DNA of 36,212 nt, taken from NCBI GenBank assembly GCA_040005635.1, contig JBDTYM010000040.1, positions 1-36,212 of the forward strand, in the 5' to 3' direction. Of the stretch, positions 25,279 through 33,928 are shown piece by piece. Under the pieces are notes generated by a model. The model did not search any database. It was not told the DNA's origin and was given only the letters and a program-made list of their open reading frames with translations. Position 1 is the first letter of the stretch. Each line of letters begins with the position of its first letter. A program made the position numbers and the translations under genes. This DNA is from Dokdonella_A sp040005635 (lineage in GTDB: Bacteria > Pseudomonadota > Gammaproteobacteria > Xanthomonadales > Rhodanobacteraceae).

Positions 25279-26973
25279 ATGTACGCAAAACGAATGCGCG
25301 GCGGCGCCGTGCTCGCTGCGTGGCTGGCGATCGCCGGCTGCGGCAAGAACGCCGATGTGGACGCGCCGCTGGCGTTCGTGCCGGCCGACACGCCCTACGT
25401 GGCGGCCAATCTCGATCCGTTGCCGGATGTCACCGTGCAGCGCTGGGCGCAGCAGATGAAGGTCGCGTGGCCGCTGCTGTTCGGCAGCTTCGACCACGTA
25501 TTGAACGAGCTTCAAAAGAAGGAACCGGACGCGGCGATCACGCGCGTTCTGCGTGCGCTGCTCGACGAACTGCGCGAGCGTGACAGCCCGGAGAAGTGGC
25601 AGCAGATCGGATTGGGTCCGAAAGTGCGTTCGGCGATCTACGGCGTCGGTCTGCTGCCGGTGTTGCGCATCGAACTCGTCGATGTGGACGCGTTCCGCGC
25701 CACCATCGCGCGCATCGAACAAAAGACCGGCGGCAAACTCGCTACCGCGAAGATCGGCGCGCAGGATATCTGGACGTTCGGCAGCGATGCCGTCCTAGGC
25801 ATGATGGCGATCGAGGGGCGACATTTCGTCCTTACCGCGGTACCGGCCGGTGCCGACGAGGCACTGCGCCGCCGCGTGCTCGGCCTTGACCGCCCGTCGC
25901 AGACTCTCGCCCACAGTGGCGCATTGCCGGAACTCAACAAGGCGCGCGGCTACCTGGCGTATGGCAGTGGCTGGATCGATGTGCGGCGCACGTTGACCTT
26001 GCTGCTCGACGACCCCAGCGTCGCCACGCTTGCGCGCAGCCTCGGAGGACAGGCGCCCGTATTCGAGCCGGCGTGTCGCGCCGAGTTCGATCGCATCGCG
26101 GCGAACGCGCCGCGCCTCACGTTCGGTTACAGCGCGCTCGACGCGAATCGCATGGCATTCCAGGGACGTCTCGACCTGGCGCCCGCGATTGCGCAGTCGC
26201 TCGTCCGCATCACCGGCGCTCCGCCCGGCCCGTCGGCGAGCAAGGATGCACTGGCTGATTTCGGCTTCGCGCTGCCTCTGCTGAAGGCGCGCGACTTCTG
26301 GGTCGAGCAGGCTACTGCGGTGGCCAAGGCGCCCTTGCAGTGCGGCGTATTGGCGCCGCTCAACCAGAGTTTTGCCGACGCGAAGGCCAAGCTCGATCAG
26401 GTGATACCGCCACCGCTGTCCGATCTGACCGGCCTGCGCGCGACGATCAGCCGCTTTGTCTGGGCGGAGGGCACTGCGAAGCCCGACGTGTCCGGCGTCG
26501 TGCTGCTCGGCAGCAGCAATCCGGCCTTCCTGGTCAACCTGGCGCAAGTATCGGTACCGGGCCTGAGCAATGTGAAACTCGGCGCGGACGGCAAGCCGGT
26601 CGCCCTGCCCGCCGGTACTGTGCCGGCCGACATCGCCGGCGATCTCGAAGTGCACGCCGCGATGAGCGCCAACGCACTGGGCATCGCTGTCGGTAAGGGC
26701 GAGGAGGCGCGACTCGGTGCCGCCATCACCGCGCCAGCTGCGCCATCGGGTGTGCTGCTCGACGCCAGCTACAGCGGCGAAATCTATGCCTTGTTCGGCA
26801 GTCTGATCGGCCGCTTTGCCGAAGCGATGCCGCCTGAGCAGCGTGATCAGCTCGAATCGCAGCGCAAGCTGTACGCGTTCTACGCGACGTGGTTCAAGCG
26901 CTTCGACGCGCGCGTTTCGGTCGGCAACGAGGGCATCGACTTTCGCGAAAGCGTCGAATTCACCGCACCGTAG
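25279..26973 (+). CDS. Large predicted lipoprotein of unknown function
   Basis: A 564-residue protein with a short basic N-terminus, a hydrophobic core and a lipobox (LAIAGC, lipidation at Cys21), so it is probably anchored to the inner or outer membrane facing the periplasm. The mature part starts ADVDAPLAFVPADTPYVAANLDPLP. It contains repeated alpha/beta-looking stretches, among them VLRIELVDVDAFRATIARIE and LTFGYSALDANRMAFQGRLD, with a probable disulfide pair Cys/Cys near FEPACRAEF and LQCGVLAPL. The two halves share a similar pattern, reminiscent of DUF3352-like proteins, but I cannot name the family with confidence. The ATG at 25279 is nine bases after GGGGAG; a GTG at 25270 would add three residues. 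It follows pyrB by 84 bp and converges on the methyltransferase gene. Confidence 0.85.
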   Translation: MYAKRMRGGAVLAAWLAIAGCGKNADVDAPLAFVPADTPYVAANLDPLPDVTVQRWAQQMKVAWPLLFGSFDHVLNELQKKEPDAAITRVLRALLDELRERDSPEKWQQIGLGPKVRSAIYGVGLLPVLRIELVDVDAFRATIARIEQKTGGKLATAKIGAQDIWTFGSDAVLGMMAIEGRHFVLTAVPAGADEALRRRVLGLDRPSQTLAHSGALPELNKARGYLAYGSGWIDVRRTLTLLLDDPSVATLARSLGGQAPVFEPACRAEFDRIAANAPRLTFGYSALDANRMAFQGRLDLAPAIAQSLVRITGAPPGPSASKDALADFGFALPLLKARDFWVEQATAVAKAPLQCGVLAPLNQSFADAKAKLDQVIPPPLSDLTGLRATISRFVWAEGTAKPDVSGVVLLGSSNPAFLVNLAQVSVPGLSNVKLGADGKPVALPAGTVPADIAGDLEVHAAMSANALGIAVGKGEEARLGAAITAPAAPSGVLLDASYSGEIYALFGSLIGRFAEAMPPEQRDQLESQRKLYAFYATWFKRFDARVSVGNEGIDFRESVEFTAP

Positions 26974-27010
26974 CGCGAATACACGCGGCCTCGACAACCG
27001 TTCGCCGCAT

Positions 27011-28546
27011 TCACAGATCCGTCGCCAGCAGAAGGTCCAGATGCAGGCGGTCATCGAGCTGTGCCGCCGCGTTCGCGCGGCGCCACAGCTGCATCACTTC
27101 GTCAGGCTCGACGCAACGCGTGCGCGACCCATCGGGATGCAGTACGACGATCGCCGGATAAAGCTGTAGCAGCCGCCGCAGGTAATCGATCGGCGCCGTC
27201 GCCGTTGCGCGTTCGATCGCCCACGGATGGAATTCGCTGAGCAGCAGCGGACGCCAGCGCGTCAGCGTGCGCTCGAGACCGCGCAGAGCCAGCGGCTCCA
27301 TCCCGGCGATGTCGAGCTTGACCAGATCGAGACGGCCGAGCGACGTCAACGCGTCGTCCAGCACGACGGTCGGAACACGCAGGACGCTGCTTCGCGAATC
27401 GCGCAAACGCTCGCCGGCGGCCGCGGGGCGCGCGCTGTTCGAGGTGGTCGGATGCGTGCGCAGCTCGATCGCGCCGACGCGGTCGGAGGCCGCTGCCGCG
27501 ATGATTTCGATCTGTGCGATGCGATTGGCCTGCAGCGTGCGCGCCAGCAAGGCGCGGTTGGCAGGCACCGGCTCCACCGCGATGACGCGACCGCGTGCAC
27601 CGACCAGCGTCGCCGCGAGCAGGCTCACGACGCCGATATTGGCGCCGACATCGAGCACCACGTCGCCTTCGCGCAGGCGCTCGCGCAGCACATCGGTGAC
27701 GTGCGGCGCATAGGCGCTGCCGGCGAGCAGCGGCGCGCCGACGTGCGCATCGCTGGCTTTCACGTAGAGCCGATGACCGTCGGCGACGACCACCTGCGGT
27801 GGCTCGCCGTCGTTGACGACGAACCAGCGCCGGCCGCGCCAACCAGGCCCGGCGGCCGCGTCATCGAGCGCCAACAGCAGGCGCAGATCGGCATGGCGCC
27901 CCAGCCGCGCGAGCAGTTCGCGTTCCGGCAGCGCATGCATCTCGAACACCTCGCGACGGCGCCAGAGCAATCGCCGCAACGGATTCAGCCAGCGGTTCGA
28001 GGCGGCGCCGAACAGGCGGCCGCGCAGGCTTGCGTCCGCCTCGTCGACGAAATGAAACACGGCGACACCGCCCGGCGCGAGCACGCGGAAAAATTCCTCG
28101 ACGTAGCCGGCCGCGAGAGTGGTCGGGATATGCTGCAGCGTGATGTGCGAGAAGACGAAGTCGACGCTGGCGTCGGCGACGCCCTCGATGCGAGGCGATG
28201 CGTTCTCGCGAAATTCGATGTTGCCGATGTCGGTGTTCAGTTCGCGCGCGGCGGCGATCATGCTGGCCGACACGTCGATGCCGACCACCTGGTCGAAATG
28301 CGCCGCGAGCGCACGCGACAGGCGGCCGACGCCACAGCCGAAGTCGAGTGCAAGTTCGCGCTGCCGTGGCCAGCCTTGCGCGGCGAGCGCACCGAGCTGG
28401 GTGTCGATCTCGAGGCGGCCGGTAGCGAAGAATTCATCGGCCTGCCAGCGTCCACCGCGTTTGTCCGCCTGCGAAAGCACGGCCCACAACGGATCGTCGC
28501 GGCCCAGCGAGTGCCACACGCGGCGCAGGCGGTCGAGCTCGCTCAT
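27011..28546 (-). CDS. Fused two-domain methyltransferase (class I SAM + FkbM family)
   Basis: A 511-residue protein with two SAM-dependent methyltransferase domains. Residues about 30-215 have motif I ALDFGCGVGRLSRALAAHFD (68-75 core), VVGIDVSASMIAAAR and FSHITLQHIPT, as in the Methyltransf_11 group. A middle region (about 215-285) carries WFVVNDGEPPQVVVADGHRLYV. Residues about 290-480 are FkbM-like, with motif I VVLDVGANIGVVSLLAA (Asp299), VIAVEPVPANRALLARTL and LDLVKLDIAGMEPLALRGLE. FkbM enzymes often O-methylate sugars or small molecules; the substrate here is unknown. The ATG at 28546 (MSELDRLRRVWHSLG) is chosen; an ATG at 28576 is also in frame and neither has a strong ribosome site. 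It lies downstream of pilU in the same direction, 113 bp apart. Confidence 0.88.
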   Translation of the reverse strand: MSELDRLRRVWHSLGRDDPLWAVLSQADKRGGRWQADEFFATGRLEIDTQLGALAAQGWPRQRELALDFGCGVGRLSRALAAHFDQVVGIDVSASMIAAARELNTDIGNIEFRENASPRIEGVADASVDFVFSHITLQHIPTTLAAGYVEEFFRVLAPGGVAVFHFVDEADASLRGRLFGAASNRWLNPLRRLLWRRREVFEMHALPERELLARLGRHADLRLLLALDDAAAGPGWRGRRWFVVNDGEPPQVVVADGHRLYVKASDAHVGAPLLAGSAYAPHVTDVLRERLREGDVVLDVGANIGVVSLLAATLVGARGRVIAVEPVPANRALLARTLQANRIAQIEIIAAAASDRVGAIELRTHPTTSNSARPAAAGERLRDSRSSVLRVPTVVLDDALTSLGRLDLVKLDIAGMEPLALRGLERTLTRWRPLLLSEFHPWAIERATATAPIDYLRRLLQLYPAIVVLHPDGSRTRCVEPDEVMQLWRRANAAAQLDDRLHLDLLLATDL

Positions 28547-28659
28547 CGGCGCGATGCGTGAATCAAGGCAGCGCATTCACCAAACGCGCGACTCGCCGGT
28601 ACGCCGGCACGCCAGAAAATCAGATCCACTTCAGCTTGACTTCCAACTCCGACGCCCGC

Positions 28660-29796
28660 TCAGCGATGGTCGGTCTCGACCAGCTCGACGCCGTCGAGCC
28701 CCTGGCTCAGCGTGTGCGCGTCACCCCCCTGGGCGAGCTTGATCTTGAGGCGTACTTCGTTCGCCGAGTCGGCGTGGCGCAGCGCGTCTTCGTAGCTGAT
28801 TTCGCCGGCCTGGTACAGCTCGAACAGGCTCTGGTCGAACGTGCGCATGCCGAGGTTGGTAGATTCCTTCATGACGTCTTTGAGCTTGTGGATATCGCCC
28901 TGACGGATGTAGTCGGCCACCAGCGGCGTGCCCAGCATGACCTCCATCGCGACGCGCCTGGACTTGCCGTCCGGCGTCGGGATCAGCTGCTGAGCAACCA
29001 CGCCCTTGAGGTTCAGCGAGAGGTCCATGAACAGCTGTGAACGGCGGTCTTCGTTGAAGAAATGGATGATGCGATCCATCGCCTGGTTGGCGTTGTTCGC
29101 ATGCAGCGTGCACAGGCACAAGTGGCCGGTCTCGGAGAAGTTGATCGCGTGTTCCATCGTCTCGCGCGTGCGCACCTCGCCGATCATGATCACGTCCGGC
29201 GCCTGGCGCAGCGTGTTCTTCAGCGCGTTCTCCCAGCTGTCGGTGTCGATACCGAGTTCGCGCTGGGTGACGATGCAGCCCTCGTGCTTGTGCACGTACT
29301 CGATCGGGTCCTCGATCGTGATGATGTGTCCGGTCGAGTTCTGGTTGCGATAGCCGATCAGTGCGGCGAGCGAGGTCGATTTGCCGGTGCCGGTCGCGCC
29401 GACGAAGAGGATGATGCCGCGCTTGGTCATCGCGAGCGACTTCACGATCGCCGGCAAGCTCAGTTCCTCGATCGTCGGGATGCGTGTCTCGATACGGCGC
29501 AGCACCATGCCGACGCAGTTGCGCTGGTAGAAGCAGGACACGCGGAAGCGGCCCACGCCGGTTACTGCGATCGCGAACTGGCACTCGTGGGTCTTCTCGA
29601 ACTCCTCGCGCTGCGAGGGTGTCATCACGTTCAAGACCATATCGCGCGACTGCTGCGGCGTCAGCGCGTTCTGCGTGATCGGCGCGATGCGCCCGTTGAC
29701 CTTCATCGACGGTGCCACGCCGGCGGTGATGAACAGGTCCGACGCCTTCTTGTGCGTCATCAATTTGAGATACGACGTGAAATCGACGCTGCTCAT
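28660..29796 (-). CDS. pilU: Type IV pilus retraction ATPase PilU
   Basis: A 378-residue secretion-type hexameric ATPase, near the 382 of P. aeruginosa PilU. The N-terminal domain (KASDLFITAGVAPSMKVNGR) is followed by Walker A GATGTGKST (Lys139), the Asp box IEDPIEYVH, Walker B-like PDVIMIGEVRTRETMEHAI, and the His box GHLCLCTLHANNANQAMDRI. The sequences GIILFVGATGTGKSTSLAAL and HFFNEDRRSQLFMDLS fit PilU rather than PilT. PilU works with PilT at the pilus base to retract the fibre. No pilT is adjacent. The ATG at 29796 is preceded by GGGGGA. The 220-bp spacer upstream contains GTGTAATAT (29835-29843 complement), a possible -10 region. Confidence 0.93.
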   Translation of the reverse strand: MSSVDFTSYLKLMTHKKASDLFITAGVAPSMKVNGRIAPITQNALTPQQSRDMVLNVMTPSQREEFEKTHECQFAIAVTGVGRFRVSCFYQRNCVGMVLRRIETRIPTIEELSLPAIVKSLAMTKRGIILFVGATGTGKSTSLAALIGYRNQNSTGHIITIEDPIEYVHKHEGCIVTQRELGIDTDSWENALKNTLRQAPDVIMIGEVRTRETMEHAINFSETGHLCLCTLHANNANQAMDRIIHFFNEDRRSQLFMDLSLNLKGVVAQQLIPTPDGKSRRVAMEVMLGTPLVADYIRQGDIHKLKDVMKESTNLGMRTFDQSLFELYQAGEISYEDALRHADSANEVRLKIKLAQGGDAHTLSQGLDGVELVETDHR

Positions 29797-30016
29797 GAAC
29801 TATCCCCCGATCCGGCCGCTGCCGGCGCTGCGGCATATTACACCGCGGCGCATCCAGCCCGGCGTGACCGCCGCACGTTTGCGCGTGTCGCGCCGCCACG
29901 GGTCTGGCCACGTTCGAGTGCAGCTCCGCGGCGATTTCAGTACCTGACCGCATCGACGGCCGAACAGGACGCGTTGCGGTCGCATGCCGGCATTAGCCCT
30001 CGCGCCTGCGCCCAAC
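29797..30016 (-). promoter_or_regulatory. lptG-pilU spacer with weak candidate promoter
   Basis: A 220-bp spacer between two genes of the same strand. The only signal I find is TAATAT preceded by GTG (complement of 29835-29843), about 40 bases before the pilU ATG, without a recognisable -35. No terminator hairpin with a T run is visible after lptG. Confidence 0.2.
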
Positions 30017-31111
30017 TCAGGCGTTCCTGCGGAAATAGGCGAACGCAGCAACGGCCAGTATCAGCGGCGGAATCATGTTCGCGATCGCCGGATTCAGACT
30101 GTAGACCGCGCCCAGGCTGACGATCGCGCTCTGCAGGAACTGGAACCCGAGAGCGACCACGATGCCGAGGAACAACCGTTTCGACAAGCCGCCGCTGCGC
30201 AGCGCACCGAATGCGAACGGCACCGCGCAGAACGCCAGTGTCAGCACGTTGAGCGGATAGAACAGGCGCGCCCAGTACGCACCGACGAAGCTGGAGGCGT
30301 CCTGGTGGTTGCGGTCGAGATAGGCGATGTTGCGGTCGAGATCGCGCAGCGGCATGTACTGCGTCTGCACGATGCCGAGCGAAAGCAGATGCGGATCGAG
30401 CCCCGAATGCCAGCTGGTTTGCGGCTGCACCGTGCTGGCCACGGCGGCCTCGCTGAATTCAGTGCGGCGTACGTTGTGCAATGTCCAGTCGGTCTGCGTA
30501 TGCACGGCGCCGTCCGCCAGCGAGAATGCACGCAGGCGGCCGTCGGGATCGAACTCGAACACGCGCACGCCGCCCAGCTCGACATCGCCGTTGCTGCCAT
30601 GGGTACGCGCGCTGCGCGCGCTGATGACGTTGTCGCCGTCGCGCGCCCACAGCTTGCCGCCCTTGGCCAGCGCGACATCCTTCGACTTGGCCGCGAGCTG
30701 CAGGGTCTGCGCCTTGCGCTCGCCATACGGACCGACGGTCTCGCCTACCACGACGACCGCGATCATGAGGATGCTCAGGCCGAGCACGACCGAAGCGCAG
30801 ATGCGCAACTTCGAAAGCCCGGCCGCGCGCAACGCGGTCAGCTCGCCGCTGTTGGCCAGGCCGCCGAGCCCCATCAGGCTGCCGATCAGCGCCGCATAAC
30901 CGAACAGGTCGTAAAAGCGCCGCGGCACCGTCAGCAGCACATAGCTTGCCGCCTTGGCCAGCGTGTATTGGCCCTGGCCGACGTCGTTGAGCTCGACGAT
31001 GAAGATGCGAAAGGCCGTGAGCGCGACGATCGTGATCCAGGTCATGCCGACCGAGGTCAGCACGGCCATCGCGACCAGGCGGTCGACCCGCTTGAACATT
31101 GGCCAGCGCAT
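30017..31111 (-). CDS. lptG: LPS export ABC transporter permease LptG
   Basis: A 364-residue inner-membrane permease. With LptF and the ATPase LptB it extracts LPS from the inner membrane and passes it to LptC/LptA. Three N-terminal helices (about 10-30, 50-75, 95-120) include the typical GSLMGLGGLANSGELTALRAAGLS. A periplasmic beta-jellyroll domain (about 125-265) and three C-terminal helices (AYWARLFYPLNVLTLAFCAV onwards) follow. The ATG at 31111 (MRWPMFKRVDRLVA) overlaps the lptF stop as TGATG, indicating coupled translation; the longer frame to 31204 lies within lptF. Confidence 0.95.
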   Translation of the reverse strand: MRWPMFKRVDRLVAMAVLTSVGMTWITIVALTAFRIFIVELNDVGQGQYTLAKAASYVLLTVPRRFYDLFGYAALIGSLMGLGGLANSGELTALRAAGLSKLRICASVVLGLSILMIAVVVVGETVGPYGERKAQTLQLAAKSKDVALAKGGKLWARDGDNVISARSARTHGSNGDVELGGVRVFEFDPDGRLRAFSLADGAVHTQTDWTLHNVRRTEFSEAAVASTVQPQTSWHSGLDPHLLSLGIVQTQYMPLRDLDRNIAYLDRNHQDASSFVGAYWARLFYPLNVLTLAFCAVPFAFGALRSGGLSKRLFLGIVVALGFQFLQSAIVSLGAVYSLNPAIANMIPPLILAVAAFAYFRRNA

Positions 31112-32286
31112 CAAGTGGCCCTCGCGGTGCGCGGCCGCTTCAGGCGCTGGCTGCTCCACAGCAGCCAGAGCGCGATGCCGATCGCCGGCACATACACCCA
31201 CCACAAGCCGAAGCCCATCGCGAGCTTGCCCTGACTGAGCCAGGAACGCCCGAACAACAAGCCGTTGTAGTAGATCAGCCAGGTCAGCAAGGCAATCAGC
31301 AAACGCGCATAGCGCGGCTCGCGCGGGCTCGATTTCGACAACGGCAAGGCGAGCAGGGTCAGCACCAGTGCCGACAGCGGCGCTGCCAGGCGCCAGTGCA
31401 ATTCCGCGCGCATGATCGGATCGCCCGGCGACGCCAGCAGATCGCCAGTCGGTGCCGACCGTTTGGCCGCGGTGTCGTTGTTTTCATCGTCGCTGTCGGG
31501 CAGCTTGATGTCATTGCGTTCGAAGCGCATCACGCGATAGTCGTCCTCGCCAAGCTTGCCCTCCACGCGGAAACCGTCCAGCAGCGCCATGTAGCGACCG
31601 ATGCCGTCGGCATCGTGATACAGGTAGCCGTGCGTCGCGGTGATCACATCGATGCGCGTCTTGCCGGCCTCTTTGTTGTCGGGCCGCTCGTTCTCGATGA
31701 ACATGCGCTTGAACTCGGTGCCGTCGGCCGACATTTCGCCGACGTAGATCTGGCCGTCACGACCCGGCAGGTCGACGAACTTGCCCGGCTCCAATCCGGC
31801 CACGATCAGAGAACGGCTCGCCTCCTGCATGAGTTGCTGCGACAGCCGATCCGCGGCTGGGCCGAGCCAGAACGAAACCAGTCCGAGCAGCAGCATCGCC
31901 GGCAGCACGAACAGCAGCAGGGGACGGATCAAGCCGGTCAGATCGAGACCGGACGACTGCAGCACGGCCATTTCGCTGTCGCGCCAGAGCCGGCCATAGG
32001 CCAGCAGCACGCCGAGCAGGGTCGCCAGCGGCATCAGGATCGTCAGCGTACCGACGGTGCGCAGGCCGATCAGGGTGAACAACAGATCGGCAGGAATGCG
32101 CCCGCGCGCTATTTTCGCGAGCAGTTCCGCGACGGCGCCACCGACCAGCACCAGCAGGAGGATGACCGTGGCGGCGAGGAAACTCGTCGTCACCTCGCGC
32201 AGCAGGTAGCGGTCGATGATGCGCGGTCGCAACAGGTCGAACGCGCGCTGGACGAGGGAGCTTTGTCTTAGAATGGCAGGCTTCAT
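31111..32286 (-). CDS. lptF: LPS export ABC transporter permease LptF
   Basis: A 391-residue partner of LptG. It begins MKPAILRQSSLVQRAFDLLRPRIIDRYLLREVTTSF, extended by about 22 residues beyond the usual start just before IIDRYLLREV. Transmembrane segments and GRLWRDSEMAVLQSSGLDLTG lie in the N-terminal half. A periplasmic domain with DGQIYVGEMSADGTEFKRMF and C-terminal helices (PLSALVLTLLALPLSKSSPR; LTWLIYYNGLLF) follow. The ATG at 32286 lacks a clear ribosome site, and no ATG lies between it and IIDR. It is divergent from pepA, as in E. coli and relatives. A possible -10 (TACACT in GGTTACACTGCG) is on the minus strand near 32385. Confidence 0.93.
   Translation of the reverse strand: MKPAILRQSSLVQRAFDLLRPRIIDRYLLREVTTSFLAATVILLLVLVGGAVAELLAKIARGRIPADLLFTLIGLRTVGTLTILMPLATLLGVLLAYGRLWRDSEMAVLQSSGLDLTGLIRPLLLFVLPAMLLLGLVSFWLGPAADRLSQQLMQEASRSLIVAGLEPGKFVDLPGRDGQIYVGEMSADGTEFKRMFIENERPDNKEAGKTRIDVITATHGYLYHDADGIGRYMALLDGFRVEGKLGEDDYRVMRFERNDIKLPDSDDENNDTAAKRSAPTGDLLASPGDPIMRAELHWRLAAPLSALVLTLLALPLSKSSPREPRYARLLIALLTWLIYYNGLLFGRSWLSQGKLAMGFGLWWVYVPAIGIALWLLWSSQRLKRPRTARAT
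32269..32274 (+). promoter_or_regulatory. Weak candidate -10 hexamer for pepA
   Basis: TAGAAT matches five of six positions of a sigma-70 -10 on the plus strand. No good -35 lies 16-18 bp upstream. It overlaps the first codons of lptF, so transcription of pepA could begin inside lptF, about 155 bases before the pepA ATG. Confidence 0.25.
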
Positions 32287-32434
32287 GCGTGTGCGGGTGG
32301 CGTTGCGGGCGATATCCGTCTGCAGCGAACGGCCCGCGGCGGCCTCTGACCGGATCGAACCGGCGCAGTTCCGCCGACCGCGCAGTGTAACCGCGCGCGC
32401 GCCCAGATCGTCCGAAAACTGCCCGGGACCCTCG

Positions 32435-33928
32435 ATGACCCTGAAGTTCAGCCTCACCGCCGACGCGCCGGAAAGCGCCGCCACCCCCTGCATCGTCGTC
32501 GGGCTGTACGAAGATCGCGTGCTGACCAGCGCTGCGGCTCGCGTCGACGACAAATCCGGCGGCGCGATCAAGCGCCTCATCGACAGTGGCGACGCGACCG
32601 GCAAGCCCGGCAGCACGACGCTGCTGTTCGACGTGGCCAATATCGCCGCTACCCGCGTGCTCGTGGTCGGCCTCGGCGAGCAGAAGAAATTCGATGCGGC
32701 CGGTTTCAATCGCGCGGCCACGGATGCCGCGCGCGTTCTGAAGACCCTGCCGATCGACGCGGCAATCTCGTATCTGGCCGACGTCGACGTGCCGGGACGC
32801 GACGCCGCCTGGAAGCTGCGCACCGCCGCACTCGCCGCGGACCAGCAGGCGTACCGCTACACGGCGACGTTCAAGCCGAAGGAAGCGGCGAAGACGCCGC
32901 AGCTCGACGCCATCGCCTTTGCCGCCCCAACGAAGGATGCCAAGGCCGAGCGCGCCTTGATCGAAGCCGGCGCGATCGCCAACGGCGTGCGCTTCGCGCG
33001 CGAACTCGGCAATCTGCCACCGAACGTCTGCAACCCGGCCTGGATCGCGACGCAGGCGAAGCAGATTGCCGATGCGCACGCCGGTGTCACCCTCGAAGTG
33101 CTCGAGCGCGAAGACATGCAGAAACTTGGCATGGGCTCGCTGCTCGGCGTCGCTCGGGGTTCGGCGAATCCGCCCAAACTCATCGTGCTGCAGTGGCAGG
33201 GCAAGGATGACAAGAGCAAACCCTATGTGCTGGTCGGCAAGGGCATCACGTTCGACAGCGGCGGCATCTCGCTCAAGCCCGGCGCCGGCATGGAAGAGAT
33301 GAAGTTCGACATGTGCGGCGCGGCCGGCGTGCTCGGAGCGTTCGTCGCCGCGGTCGAATTGAAACTCGCGTTGAATCTGGTCTGCATCGTGCCGGCGGTC
33401 GAGAACATGCCGGACGGCAATGCGTACCGCCCGAGCGACATCCTGACCAGCATGTCCGGCCTCACCATCGAAGTGCTCAACACCGACGCGGAAGGTCGTT
33501 TGATCCTGTGCGACGCGCTGACCTATGCGCAGAAATTCGATCCCGAAGTCATCATCGATGCGGCCACGCTGACCGGCGCTTGCGTCGTCGCGCTCGGTAA
33601 GCACGCCTCCGGCCTGATGACCAAGGACGACGAGCTCGCCGACCAATTGCTCGCCGCCGGCACCGTCACGCATGACCGCGCCTGGCGCCTGCCGCTGTGG
33701 GACGAGTACCAGAGCCAGCTCGAATCCGGTTTCGCCGATGTCGCCAACATCGGCGGCAAGTATGCCGGCGCCATCACGGCCGGCTGCTTCCTCGCGCGCT
33801 TCACCAATGGCCGTCGCTGGGCGCATCTGGATATCGCCGGCACCGCCTGGGATGAAGGCCGCAAGGGTCTCGCGACCGGCCGCCCGGTGCCGCTGCTGAC
33901 GCAGTACCTGATCGATCGCGGCACGTGA
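32435..33928 (+). CDS. pepA: Leucyl aminopeptidase (cytosol aminopeptidase, PepA)
   Basis: A 497-residue M17 metallopeptidase (E. coli 503). It releases N-terminal residues in the cytoplasm; in E. coli it also acts as a DNA-binding accessory protein in cer/Xer recombination and carAB control. The C-terminal catalytic domain shows VGKGITFDSGGISLKPGAGM, DMCGAAGVLG, VENMPDGNAYRPSDILTSM and the signature NTDAEGRL (Asn349-Glu353), with metal and bicarbonate ligands in the expected places. The ATG at 32435 (MTLKFSLTADAPES) is preceded by GGGACC. In-frame starts upstream fall in lptF. It overlaps the next gene by four bases (GTGA). Confidence 0.96.
   Translation: MTLKFSLTADAPESAATPCIVVGLYEDRVLTSAAARVDDKSGGAIKRLIDSGDATGKPGSTTLLFDVANIAATRVLVVGLGEQKKFDAAGFNRAATDAARVLKTLPIDAAISYLADVDVPGRDAAWKLRTAALAADQQAYRYTATFKPKEAAKTPQLDAIAFAAPTKDAKAERALIEAGAIANGVRFARELGNLPPNVCNPAWIATQAKQIADAHAGVTLEVLEREDMQKLGMGSLLGVARGSANPPKLIVLQWQGKDDKSKPYVLVGKGITFDSGGISLKPGAGMEEMKFDMCGAAGVLGAFVAAVELKLALNLVCIVPAVENMPDGNAYRPSDILTSMSGLTIEVLNTDAEGRLILCDALTYAQKFDPEVIIDAATLTGACVVALGKHASGLMTKDDELADQLLAAGTVTHDRAWRLPLWDEYQSQLESGFADVANIGGKYAGAITAGCFLARFTNGRRWAHLDIAGTAWDEGRKGLATGRPVPLLTQYLIDRGT

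Noticed and set aside
27227..28561. 444-codon plus-strand frame opposite the fused methyltransferase
   Set aside because: Antisense shadow; the minus strand encodes two clear SAM-binding domains.
32388..32401. CGCGCGCGC run upstream of pepA as Z-DNA-forming or regulatory repeat
   Set aside because: It is short and not unusual in this GC-rich sequence.
31757..33826. 689-codon minus-strand frame spanning lptF and pepA
   Set aside because: It lies out of frame within lptF and antisense to pepA, and has the composition of a shadow frame.
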